This document shows, piece after piece, positions 35,614 to 45,600 of a stretch of 64,000 bases of DNA (position 1 is its first letter; each line of letters starts with the position of its first letter). Source of the stretch: Panonychus citri (lineage: Eukaryota; Arthropoda; Arachnida; Trombidiformes; Tetranychidae); NCBI RefSeq assembly GCF_014898815.1, contig NW_026515521.1, positions 558,001 through 622,000 on the forward strand, given 5' to 3'. The translations under genes were made by a program, and so were the position numbers. The notes under the pieces are model-generated. The model saw only the letters and a program-made list of their open reading frames with translations, ran no database searches and was not told where the DNA came from.

Positions 35614-36154
35614 TACACTAATACATTGTTTAATAGAAATTAGCATGTTAATCCATTAGCAAGTATAAAGATAAGGCTTTGTCATTGACTTTATTAATGT
35701 AAAACAAGAAAACGAAGGTTGCTAATTGATTTGCATATTTATTACAGAAAAGAGTTAAGGTTATATCTTTTCGTTCTTGAGTTCGATAATTAGACATTTC
35801 CATGATTTAACCTTTATTCTTCGAACGTGTGAGGGACATATCGATTAAGAAGACTAAATGATTAACTAAAGGATTGGAAATATAATCTTTACATATTGAC
35901 CAAGAAATTAATTATCACCTTCGCTTACTACAACGAACATTTTAATTACTATCTGTCCATGATCTAAAAATCTCATGAATTACTTTAAGACTAAAATTAT
36001 TAGAAGAAATAATATAATATAAGAGATAAAACAATAGATTAAGTTCATTCGATTTCCATATATCGAAAGATAAAGTTCAATTTGATTAATTTTGTTTTCA
36101 ACAAGTTTCAAAAAGTTTTATCTGATTTGTTTCATATATATTTCAATAAAAGTA

Positions 36155-36815
36155 ATGGAATATGGTAAAAGCCATTTGCGTGCTCGACTCACCAATTCAG
36201 ATCGGTTAATTTGTGCTAAGCATGGTTGCAAACCTTGTGCTAACAGTGAATACAGGTATAGTGAAGATACTGTGGATTGCGATATTTTCCCTGCTCATGT
36301 TGAGCGTGTAACATTCGCAGACATTTTGGCCATTAATCGTCGGAAGGAGGTTGAAGAAAAAGCGAAGAAAGAGAGAGAAGAAAAGGAGAAACAAGAAAGA
36401 GAAGAAAGAGAGAAGAAAAAGAGAAGAAAAAGAGAAGAAAGAGGCAGAAGAAATTAATGGTCTTCAAAAAGTGATTGATGATTTATTCGAAGATTGGGAA
36501 ATGACCTCTCTTTCCCACACTCAATTTGATACATCATCATCTGGATATGTTGGAGCTGATCATCAACCAGTTCCAACTGAAAGTAAATTCGAAATGATTA
36601 CTCCACCATCAACCATTGGAACTAATCTTCAATTCATTTCGCAATCTCTTCCTCCACCTCTTCCTCAAGCTCTTTCGACACCTCTTCCACCACCTCCACC
36701 AATCTCACAACAACCTAATGTTATGGTTATAAAACCAATGAGTTCGGTTATCATGTACAACATGAGTCAAACTCATGACATGTTTGTATATTCATATCAC
36801 AATCAAATCAATTGA
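36155..36815 (+). CDS. Unknown protein: Cys motif, charged repeat, Pro-rich tail; frame break
   Basis: From ATG 36155 the frame encodes MEYGKSHLRARLTNSD, a short CAKHGCKPCANSEYR cysteine cluster and then a Glu/Lys/Arg-rich helix-like repeat to a stop at 36457. The +1 frame from about 36351 continues the same charged repeat and then gives a sensible C-terminal part: INGLQKVIDDLFEDWEMTSL, acidic and Ser-rich, a Pro-rich run (SLPPPLPQ, LPPPPPIS) and a stop at 36815. A single gene with a one-base shift inside the GAA/AAG repeat fits best, either mutation, replication slippage or assembly error. An upstream exon is possible (36092 frame is open). No family recognised. Confidence 0.5.
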
Positions 36816-37413
36816 TTGTTTAATAATAATCTATTAAAGATTACATAAATTCAAATTTTTAATCAAAATATTCATCGTGAAATTTGTATCGTCTTAGGTT
36901 GTCCTGGAAGTTATATACAGGGCGTAACAACCAAATATCCGAACTTTTGACGCTTTACCATTTCTAGGCTATTTATTAGGTCAGAGTTTTTTCTTCGCGA
37001 TTCAACAGAGAAAATGTGAAAGTTTTGTTGTGTTCTAATTTGGAACTTTTCCATAAAGCCGTTACCGAGCAGTGGCCTCTCAAAGTCGGAAAAGTGGTAC
37101 ATTTAGATGCAAAACTTTTTTCGAGAAATTTTTTCCGGTCATTTGAAAGTTCAAAAATTATCAAACAAACTGAGCTAATCATCTTTTGATCTGACTTTTC
37201 GTTCAGGAGTAATTGGCATTCAAAAGTGCGTACTTATCCCCTTGACATTCACATGAAATTTTTGACCTTTTTTGATTGTCTTGAAATTGAGTCCTAGTAA
37301 ATTCCCGATGCCGAAATTAGTATTAAAGCCGATTTTATCCTCATCGTTAGTCGTTTAACATGTTTACCATAAGGCCAATCATGCTACTGAATAAAACAAA
37401 TAGGCGCTGATTC
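36816..37413. other. Gene-free stretch, possible decayed DNA transposon end
   Basis: No gene. 36915-36965 begins tatacagggcgtaacaacc, similar in style to TA-flanked transposon ends nearby, but no matching inverted end was found. Confidence 0.3.
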
Positions 37414-37940
37414 CACTATCAAGACCATAAACCTTGTCAACAGCTTCATCAAGCTAATTCTCTTGATTGATGTTAATGATGAGTTTTTGCCAGTTAGGCT
37501 AGTTTATCATTAAATGGAGATGAAAAGTGAATTTTATTTATTATTACAAGTATTATTTATAGTATTCTCTGACCATTTCAGTGCAAAATGCTTATTTAGC
37601 AAACATTACAATTCTTCACAAGATTGTCCAAGGTATTAACCACGTTCAATAAGTGTTTTATTTAGAAGTTCAGATAAAAATGAAAAAAAGAAAAAAAGCA
37701 AAAAAATATACGTGATTTTAGCTATGTATTCATCAATTTAACGATAAATACAATAGAAATGAATAGCTATTGTGCCTTCTTGAATTTCTATCCAAACTCG
37801 TCAGCCCCTTCGATTGACAAAGGAATTGCATCATCATTTGAAATCATCGGTTATTCAGTTTACCTTCTCATCTCACTTTTGTTTATTCTTGGTTTAATAA
37901 TACGTTTCATTCGATCAATTTCGAAACTATTACAATACTT
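37414..37940 (+). pseudogene. Second copy of the plus-strand IR-like fragment
   Basis: Flank and coding remnant homologous to 30763-31320. The first codons are replaced by an A/AAG-rich stretch (37680-37705). It then reads through the S1-like end (MNSYCAFLNFYPNSSAPSID) and the first membrane segment (GYSVYLLISLLFILGLII), and ends where a repeat begins at about 37925. Confidence 0.8.
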
Positions 37941-38660
37941 GGAGATGTCTAAATAAGTTAAATCATCGTCATTTGACCAAGGCTATAGAAGCTCATCATT
38001 TTCTGGTCATAAAAATCGGTCACTCTCGCTATAAATAGTTTGACAATGTTTGATGAAATAATATTTCATTCGAGCAAACATAAAACATTTGGGTGTTTAT
38101 GACTTGAATGTAGTATAACTTTTAATTTACTTTAGTCTCAGCTAGACCATGGATTTTTAAGGTCAAATCACTATTGCTAGTGATAGCCTTGGTTAAATGA
38201 CGATGATAAGACTTATTTAGACATCTCTAAGTATTGTAGTTTCGGAGATATTAGCCCTCAAAGTTAAAAGGCCACTCTCTCATTCCGGTAGAACTGTTGA
38301 TCAAACGAAAAAAGTGCTTGATCCACGATGTTGGTCCATACTAGGATAGTCTCAAAAATAAGTTTCAAATCATTCTCAACACTTGTGACTAATCGCCGTC
38401 CATTTATTTAAATACAACGGAATTGTGGCTGAAGCACTTTGGATATTTTTTTACCAAAATAAATTTAATTTTCTGTAAGGGCACAAAAAGTTGTCGATAA
38501 AATAAAAAATTCATTATCTAAAAACTTATTGCTGAGAAAAAGCGACCTTAAGTTTCAACTTTGAACTCGATTTTCTCGCAAACTATTGATCAGATCAGAA
38601 AAAAATGATAGATATATTTGGACTTCATATTTGTGGCCTTACAAATACAAAAAGTTCCAA
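37925..38660. repeat. Rearranged copy of the element at 21292-22056
   Basis: Shares several blocks with 21292-22056, including the sequence around gaaatattatttcatcaaac (here inverted) and the ctgagaaaaagcgacc motif. It contains its own inverted pair, 37927-37985 versus 38190-38250 (acaatacttggagatgtcta / tagacatctctaagtattgt). It has inserted into, or captured, the neighbouring IR-like fragments. Confidence 0.7.
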
Positions 38661-38689
38661 CTTTTAACTCAAAACTAAAATTAGGTGTA

Positions 38690-38935
38690 CATTTTCATTT
38701 ACTCTTAAACAGCAATAGAAACTTTTGGAGTCGAGATTTGTTAATATTCTCGTTTCTATCTCCAATTATAGAAATTGATCGAATGGAACGTATCATTAAA
38801 CCAAGAATAAACAAAAGTGAGATGAGAAGGTAAACTGAATAACCGATGATTTCAAATGATGATAAAATTCCTTTGTCAATCGAAGGGGCTGACGAGTTTG
38901 GATAGAAGTTCAAGAAGGCGCAATAGCTACTTCTT
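38690..38935 (-). pseudogene. IR-like fragment (first membrane segment region)
   Basis: Minus-strand sequence matches 32140-32360 and 43060-43280: NFYPNSSAPSIDKGILSSFE, the first membrane segment and RSISIIGDRNENINKSRLQK. Flanks are unrelated on both sides. The left end abuts the repeat at 37925-38660; the right end abuts the SINE-like unit. Confidence 0.8.
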
Positions 38936-38939
38936 TATT

Positions 38940-39240
38940 TACCTTTTCCTACCTAATGACACTAATCCGCTAGGGGGAGACTATGAATTCATTGTTGCTC
39001 TAAGTGAGTTGCTAGCCGAGAGGTTAGTGTCGTGGACTCTAGTCCACTATGACACGGGTTCAATCCTGGCTTGCTTACCCAACCAAAGAAAAATTGTAAA
39101 CCCCCCATTTCAAAATTGTTGTAAACCAAATTTGTAATGGTCTAGAAGAGCGCCATTAAGCTCCTCTAATCACCCAATAGGGCAAAAACAATAATAAAAT
39201 CTAAGTCGACTCCAGTCCTACGTCCTGGTTTATTGGTCCA
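38940..39240 (+). mobile_element. tRNA-derived SINE-like unit
   Basis: GC-richer than its surroundings. A-box-like tagccgagaggttagtg at 39013-39029 and B-box-like gggttcaatcc at 39056-39066 are at tRNA-like spacing, and GTGGA...TCCAC could form an anticodon-like stem. There is no acceptor stem, so this is not a working tRNA gene. A tRNA-unrelated tail (39100-39240) follows. Confidence 0.55.
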
Positions 39241-39243
39241 TTA

Positions 39244-39645
39244 CTGTAACCAATTGTTTCATATCTTTGATTTCATACTAATGAAAATACTAACTGTTAC
39301 TCATAAAGTACATTAACTAGTAAGTGAACTAGCATCTAATTCATTTCGATTGTTAATTGTTGATGCTAATTATTCATTCGAATATTAATTTATGTCAATA
39401 CCTTAAGTATAAAAGGTGTAATCAATTGATTAATGAAAGTATATTTTAACTGAAAAAACAAATAAAACAGAAGAAAATTAAACCAAATTAACTTTGCTCT
39501 TTTCTTCTTCGTTAATTGTTACGTTCAATTTACCAACAATTTAATGTTAAACCACAAACCAAAAAAATGATTGAAGGTCTCACGGAATCATGATCATCTC
39601 TAAATGGGAAGAAACTTCAATCCATATTCATAAACTTTATGGCCG
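39244..39645 (+). repeat. Copy of the promoter/first-exon-like block at 9408-9828
   Basis: Retains the TATAAAAG motif (39410-39417) and the ATG opening MIISKWEETSIHIH at 39590, but diverges before the splice donor. It now sits between a SINE-like unit and the IR-like gene at 39690, on the opposite strand to that gene. Confidence 0.8.
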
Positions 39646-39689
39646 AAAAGAAAATTCTATCCTTTTATTAGTTATTAACATTTTGCTTG

Positions 39690-40931
39690 TTAAGGGTTTT
39701 CAAACACCAGTGGACATTGATTGTTAAATTTCATAATGAGATGCTCAATGATAAAGACGCAAAAAGCTAGAAAATTAAGTGATACACAAAGATACAGAAA
39801 ATCAGAGAAATTAGAATAGTTAATTGGTCGATATGAACTCTCAGGTTGAGAATTCAGCTTTTCAAAGCGCCAACATTGTGGATAAATTCTAAACACTGGA
39901 CCATGAATCTGGCTAATTGCTCGTTCTCCAGTGGCATAAAAATATCCTTGTTCGAGGATTGCGTATAAACATTTGATAATCCAACGTTTCTTATAAGGAT
40001 TCTTGGTGCTATAAATTAATGAGTAAAGCTCTTCATAATAGTAACGTGTTCCAGTTTGGTAGAGAAAATTATTTACCCCGTTACCATCAATCTTTGCGAA
40101 ACAAAACCTTTGTAACAGTGTTATTAAATCATTGTGTTCAATAAAATGTGATAAAATAGGTTTGTCCAGATTTTGGGGAAAATATTCGAAGAATGATTCA
40201 TTTTCAATAGAAATAAACGGTTCTGATGAGCCATATGTTTCATATACTCGCTTCAGACAACTGAATCCGTCAAAAGCAGTGCAATTAACTTCGCGTTGAG
40301 AATACAAGTCGGACCATTTATTGAGGGGTGGTGGTCGTAAGGATATCGAGTATTCAGTCGTGAAGGATGTTGAAAATAAATGTAAAATGTAGTGAACAGA
40401 AAATGAACAAGAAAGAAACAAAAGTAAACCAAATTTACTCTTAATCAACAATAAAAACCTTTGGAGTCGAGATTGGTCATAATTTCTGTTTTCACTTCCA
40501 ATCTTCGAATGTGACCGAATCAAGTATAACACTGAACCAAGAATAACAAACAACGAGATGAGCAGGTAAACAGAATAATCGATGATCTCAAATGCAGATA
40601 GAATTCCTTTGTCAATTGAAGGGGTCGATGAATTCGGATAAAAGTTAATGAAGACACAATAGTCACTCATTATTATGGGATTTATGGATACATTTCTCAA
40701 TCCATAGTCAAAATGACGTATATTTTCATAAAAATACAGCAGGTCATAATCTCCTGACGAGAAAACATATTGGTAACTTTCATTTTTACGGCTCTCAGGA
40801 AAAAATATAAATTCTATTGGAACGTTGCCTAAAAAATTAGACATAATGAAAAACAAAACTTTTCGATAAAAATATGAACCCGGGTCAACTATAGCGAAGA
40901 AAACTTTAAAAGGATCTTGTGTGAAATTCAT
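39690..40931 (-). CDS. Intact IR-like three-pass membrane protein (413 residues)
   Basis: Starts MNFTQDPFKV at 40931. Same layout as 29331-30560: S1-like part with SGDYDLLYF and NVSINPIIMSDYCVFINFYPN, a membrane segment near residues 118-138, a second segment ending HYILHLFSTSFTTE, an S2-like region with KWSDLYSQREVNCTAFDGFSC, the KKRWIIKCLYA and QCWRFEKLNSQPE motifs, and a last membrane segment followed by a short basic tail. It differs from the frameshifted gene at 6555-7798 by few substitutions. An expressed receptor-like membrane protein is the simplest reading; ligand and ion-channel activity are unknown, and the short pore-loop interval argues for caution. Confidence 0.7.
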   Translation of the reverse strand: MNFTQDPFKVFFAIVDPGSYFYRKVLFFIMSNFLGNVPIEFIFFPESRKNESYQYVFSSGDYDLLYFYENIRHFDYGLRNVSINPIIMSDYCVFINFYPNSSTPSIDKGILSAFEIIDYSVYLLISLFVILGSVLYLIRSHSKIGSENRNYDQSRLQRFLLLIKSKFGLLLFLSCSFSVHYILHLFSTSFTTEYSISLRPPPLNKWSDLYSQREVNCTAFDGFSCLKRVYETYGSSEPFISIENESFFEYFPQNLDKPILSHFIEHNDLITLLQRFCFAKIDGNGVNNFLYQTGTRYYYEELYSLIYSTKNPYKKRWIIKCLYAILEQGYFYATGERAISQIHGPVFRIYPQCWRFEKLNSQPESSYRPINYSNFSDFLYLCVSLNFLAFCVFIIEHLIMKFNNQCPLVFENP

Positions 40932-41165
40932 TTCATCTGAACTTCGAAATCTAAATTCAAAGCTTCAACGTTGAAAATGAAGAATAAGATAAAATGATCA
41001 CAAAGTTTCAGTTTCTCTTCAAAGATTTTGCTCCAAATTCATTTTCTATCAACCACACTAATTGAATTGACATTCCAACTTTAATAACGATTTTACGATT
41101 AATTGCTTTTAATGTGATTAATTTCAGAACGTTTTATTGTGATGAAACTTTTCAACAATTCAAAA

Positions 41166-41168
<3 letters not shown>

Positions 41169-41218
<50 letters not shown>

Positions 41219-41630
41219 GGTCTATGTTTCCGGACATTCCACCACTCTGCGAACAGCCGTGTGGTGCCGCACTGCTCGACGTTGGCTAGTGGTACCGGAC
41301 CGCGCTATCTTGCGCTTTTGCCGGCGGACCTTACTAGTCGTCTGTGACGGTACTATTTTTTCTTTAATTGTTTCTCAATCTTTCATTTTTACAAGTAAGT
41401 AAATGTCTCGGGTATGTCACTAGCTCCCCCCAGAGCCGATTCTCCCCCCGTCTTACCCTTCTAGGTGTCACCACCTAGGGCTGACTCCCTCGCAGGAGCC
41501 ATTTCAGCTGACGGTGCTGCCTCTCTTCTCATTGGGTCATCCTCGACTAATGCATCACCGGGTCTCGAACTCACAACCTCGATTAACGAGGAGTGGCTAA
41601 CCTCTGCGCCAGAGAGAGAGAGAGAGAGAG
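41169..41630 (-). mobile_element. GC-rich tRNA-derived SINE inside a GA microsatellite
   Basis: A (GA)n tract (41169-41216) and a second (41611-41630) bracket about 395 bp of GC-rich DNA unlike anything else nearby. On the minus strand, A-box-like TGGCGCAGAGGTTAGCCAC (41593-41611) and B-box-like GTTCGAGACC (41561-41570) have tRNA-like order and spacing, with the rest forming the SINE body. The bracketing GA runs may be the duplicated target. Confidence 0.65.
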
Positions 41631-41736
41631 ACTTTTAACTGCTGAATCCTCACCACGATTGTGCGAAGAGTAAATTGTTACTAATTTAGTTAAATTATGT
41701 CAATTTAAAGATCTCAATTAAACCAACACAGATGAA

Positions 41737-42150
41737 ATGAATTTCACACAAGATCCTTTTAAAGTTTTCTTAACTAAGTGATAACTTATGTATGACCAAG
41801 GTCCATATTTTTATCGAAAAGTTTTGTTTTCATTATGTCTAATTTTTTAGGCAACGTTCCAATAGAATTTATATTTTTTCCTGAGAGCCGTAAAAATGAA
41901 AGTTACCAATATGTTTTCTCGTCAGGAGATTATGACCTGCTGTTTGTTTATGAAAATATACGTCATTTTGACTATGGATTGAGAAATGTATCCATAAATC
42001 CAATAATAATGAGTGACTATTGTGTCTTCATTAACTTTTATCCGAATTCATCGACCCCTTCAATTGACAATTGACCTAAATTCACATCCCAGAGTTAATT
42101 GTACCACAATGTAATTGTAACCATGGGGTCAATAACTTTCTCTATCATAT
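41737..42150 (+). pseudogene. N-terminal IR-like fragment, plus strand
   Basis: Starts MNFTQDPFKV at 41737, hits stops within 15 codons (aactaagtgataac), then resumes from 41835 with the S1-like region almost identical to 39690-40931 until the stop at 42072. A short piece of the S2-like region (ggggtcaataactttctcta) follows to about 42150. The rest of the gene is missing. Confidence 0.8.
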
Positions 42151-42329
42151 CGGAATAATTATACTAATTATTAATTTCACTCATTTAATATTTCGACATC
42201 TTTAACGGTTTCAATTATCAAGCAATTGTTGTTGGTAATGGCATCAAATACTTCATAGGAATATAAATCGTAAATGATCAAAGCACCAATCGAAGTAGCT
42301 TCAAGCTTTTATTAAGAAAATTTAGCTTG

Positions 42330-43566
42330 TTAAATGTTTCCAAACACCAGTGAACATCGATTGTTGAGTTTCATAATGAGATGGTCAATGATAAAGACGC
42401 AAAATGCTAGGAAATTAAGAAATGCATAAAGATACAGAAAATCAACGTAATTAGAATAGTTAGTTGGTTGGTATGAACTTTCAGCTTTTCGATGCGCCAA
42501 CATTGTGGATAATTTTTTCTCAACCAAGGACCATAAATCTTTCTAAGAGCTCGAGCGTAAGTGGCAGCCCTTGATCGATACTTGCATATGAACATTTAAT
42601 AATCCAACGTTTCTTGTAATGATTCGTAGTGTTATAAATGAGTGAATACAAATCTTCATAATAGTGACTTGTACCAGCATGGTAAAGAAAATTATTGACC
42701 CCATGGTTTGTTAGCTTTACTATACAAAATTGTGTTAAAACTGATGAAACCAAATAGTCTATACCAAAATGTGACAGAATTGGTTTGTCAAGTTTGTTGG
42801 GAAAATATTCATAAAATTTGGAGCTTGAAATAGAAATGAGAGGATTTGAAAAGCCATATCTCATCCACTCGCTCCAGGCAAGGAGATCGGCAAAAGTAGT
42901 GCAGTTAACTCTGTGGTTGAGGTATAAGTCAGACCATTTGTTGACTGGTGGGGCTCGAAGGGATATCGAGTATTCAGTCGTGAAAGATGTTGAAAATATA
43001 TGGAAAATGTAATGACCAGAAAATGAACAAGAAAGAAACAAGAGTAAACCAAATTTACTCTTAAACAGCAATAGAAACTTTTGGAGTCGAGATTTGTTAA
43101 TATTCTCGTTTCTATCTCCAATTATCGAAATTGATCGAATGGAACGTATCATTAAACCAAGAATAAGCAAAAGTGTGATGAGAAGGTAAACAGAATAATC
43201 GATGATTTCAAATGATGATAAAATTCCTTTGTCAATCGAAGGGGCTGACGAGTTTGGATAGAAGTTCAAGAAGGCGCAATAGCTACTCTTTAACACTGGA
43301 CTCATAGTCACATTGGTCAATCCATAGCTGAACTCATGGATGTTTTTTTCCCTAAACATCAGATCATAATTTCCCGATAAAAGAATCGAGAGATGACTTT
43401 CATTTGCACGATTCTCTGGAATAAATGTAAATTCTACTGGAACGTTGCCTAAAATGTTGGAAGCAAGGAACAAACTAAACATCTCACTTTTCGGATTTAA
43501 ATCCTTTTTGAAAACGGTGTAGAAAATTTGAAAATAATCTTGAGTGAAATTCATTTTCATCTGAGC
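42330..43566 (-). pseudogene. IR-like gene, partner of 31382-32637, with deletions
   Basis: Opens MKMNFTQD at 43566 and is in frame to about 42520. Compared with the left copy it has small deletions: 2 bp and 1 bp near 42858-42892 that together keep frame and change the local protein, 7 bp near 42567 and about 13 bp near 42483. The last two shift the C-terminal part out of frame. The N-terminal break of the left copy is absent here, so neither copy is whole. Confidence 0.8.
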
Positions 43567-43962
43567 TTCGAAATAAAAATTTCAGTCAAAACTTAAACTT
43601 TCGAGAGTAAATTCAAAATGATCCGAAGGTTTTAGTTTCTCTCCGATGATTTTCTTGTCAGAATTTATTTTCTATCTTCATTTTATTTTATTGATTAGAA
43701 TTTCAAAAGTACAATCACTTGGAAGGCAATTAACTAATTTGATGCATGTAATAATTAACAATCAAGAGGGCAGCTCCTTCAATTAGTTAGGAAGTTTACA
43801 AAATCTCTATCTAGTATTTAACAATTCAAACGAAATAATTTATTGTTCCTAATGGGTAAATTATACGATTAACTGTAACACTTAATGTTTTAAACCCTTT
43901 TTCTGTGTTCTTAATTTCACTTAGTATTTGACATTTCAACTTAATCCCAAGAAAATAATTCA

Positions 43963-44047
43963 ATGAAATTCACTTTAATTATTACAATAATGTGTATTTA
44001 TGGTGCTCAAGTGCTGAGTTTGCATAAATTTTTAATCATTCGCGCAG
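43963..44047 (+). CDS. Orphan first exon with signal peptide
   Basis: ATG at 43963 opens MKFTLIITIMCIYGAQVLS, a good signal peptide, and the frame meets a donor (GCAG|GTAATG) at 44047, phase 1. No following exon was found before the next IR-like gene. Its leader (43850-43962) is homologous to 58430-58558, where the matching MKFTFIITII start is fused to a CBM14-gene last exon. It is probably the first exon of a small secreted protein gene broken by duplication. Confidence 0.4.
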
Positions 44048-44187
44048 GTAATGGTAATCAATTGAAGATTAATTTTGATATCTAACTTTTTCCAATATCG
44101 ATACATATAATTTTATCTTTGTTTTGAATTTATCTTTAAGTGATAAGATGACCGTCTCAAATGATTAAAAATTTATGCAAACTCAAA
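44016..44187. repeat. Inverted repeat around the orphan exon end
   Basis: 25 bp at about 44016-44040 (starting gagtttgcataaattt) recur exactly inverted at 44158-44182. One arm is coding sequence of the orphan exon. Confidence 0.85.
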
Positions 44188-44577
44188 GTCTTTGGCTGTA
44201 TCTTTGTGAATGAGTTTTATGTAAATTAATATAAGAAGACTGTTTGAAAATGGTTTTTCGATAAATGTCCATTAAAGTTATTAGATGAGAAGTTCGATCT
44301 GATAGAACTTCATTATTTTGACATTTCTTGGTCCAATGTTGTAATAGATACAACTTCTAATATCGAGTAAATTGATCGACTGTAACTCCATCTTTTTAAG
44401 CCAAATCTAATTAGAACAAAAGTTAAAATCAATACAATCGTTAGAACCATATCTTTCATCATATTAATTATTTCTCTGTTATTATTTTTGTATAGATGAT
44501 TTTTTATTTAAAACAACCTGAAGTATCAATCGAGCTTCTAGTATGAACGAGACCGAAATGACCAAGCGATTTGATAA

Positions 44578-45600
44578 TTAGTTCCACCCAGCTTGCTGAA
44601 GGTTTCCAAAAACCAAAGGATATCGTTTTGTCAATTTCATGGTAAGATGTTCAATGATAAATGCGAAAAACGCGAGAGAATTGAGTGACAAATAAAGATA
44701 AAGCAACCCAGAGAAATTAGAATAGCTAATTGGTCGATATGAACTTTGAGGTTGAGTATTAAGCTTTTCGAAGCGCCAACATTGTGGATAATCTTTTCTT
44801 ATCAAAGGACCAAAAATCTTGATATAAACTCGATCTGAGGTAACAGCCCAATATCCTTGATCAATACTTGCGTATAAACATTTCATAATCCAACGTTTCT
44901 TATGAGGGTTCTTGGTGTTATAAATGAGTGCATACAAATCTTCATAATATTGACGTGTACCAGCATGGTAAAGAAAATTATTGACCCCATGGTTATCCAG
45001 CTTTGCCACAAAACAGTAGTGAAATGATAAGAAAAATTGTGTTGAAAAAAGTGGTAAAATTGGTTTATCAAGATTTTGGCCAAAATATTCGAAAACTGCA
45101 CTTGTGATAGGAATGAGGGATTTGAAAACCATATTCTTCATTCACTCGCCCCAGGCAAATGGACGGGTCGAGAGTGATGCAATTAACTCTAGGATGTGAA
45201 TTTAGGTCAGACCATTTGTTGATTGGAGGTGGTCGTAAGGATATCGAGTATTCAGTCGTGAACGATGTTGAAAATAGATGGAAAATATAGTGACCAGAAA
45301 ATAAACAAGACTAAACCAAATTTACTTTTAATCAGTAATAGAAACTTTCGGAGTCGAGATTGTCCATTTTCAGCTGCATTTATCGAATATGATCTCATGA
45401 AATATATAACCAATAAAAAACAAGAATGAACAACAATGAGATGAGCAGGTAAACAGAATAATCGATGATTTCAAATGCTGATAGAATTCCCTTGTTAATT
45501 GAAGGGGTGGACGAGTTTGGATAGTAATTCAAGAAGACACAATAGTCACTCATTACTACTGGACTTATAGTAACATTGGTCAATCCATAGCTAAGCGTAC
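44578..45600 (-). pseudogene. IR-like gene, partner of 33296-34530, cut by the LTR element
   Basis: C-terminal part open for 187 codons from 44578, with several single-base losses in A-runs against the left copy (for example gaaaaaagtgg versus gaaaaaaaagtgg). The N-terminal third is missing: homology stops at 45600 (ctaagcgtac), directly at the retrotransposon end. In the left copy the sequence continues gtataaattcttcc. Confidence 0.85.

Noticed and set aside
39013..39075. Possible tRNA gene
   Set aside because: A and B boxes are present but no acceptor stem can be formed and the anticodon-like loop is short; better explained as SINE-derived.
41114..41347. 77-codon ORF with an Arg-Glu run
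   Set aside because: The run is the translated GA microsatellite and the rest is SINE sequence.
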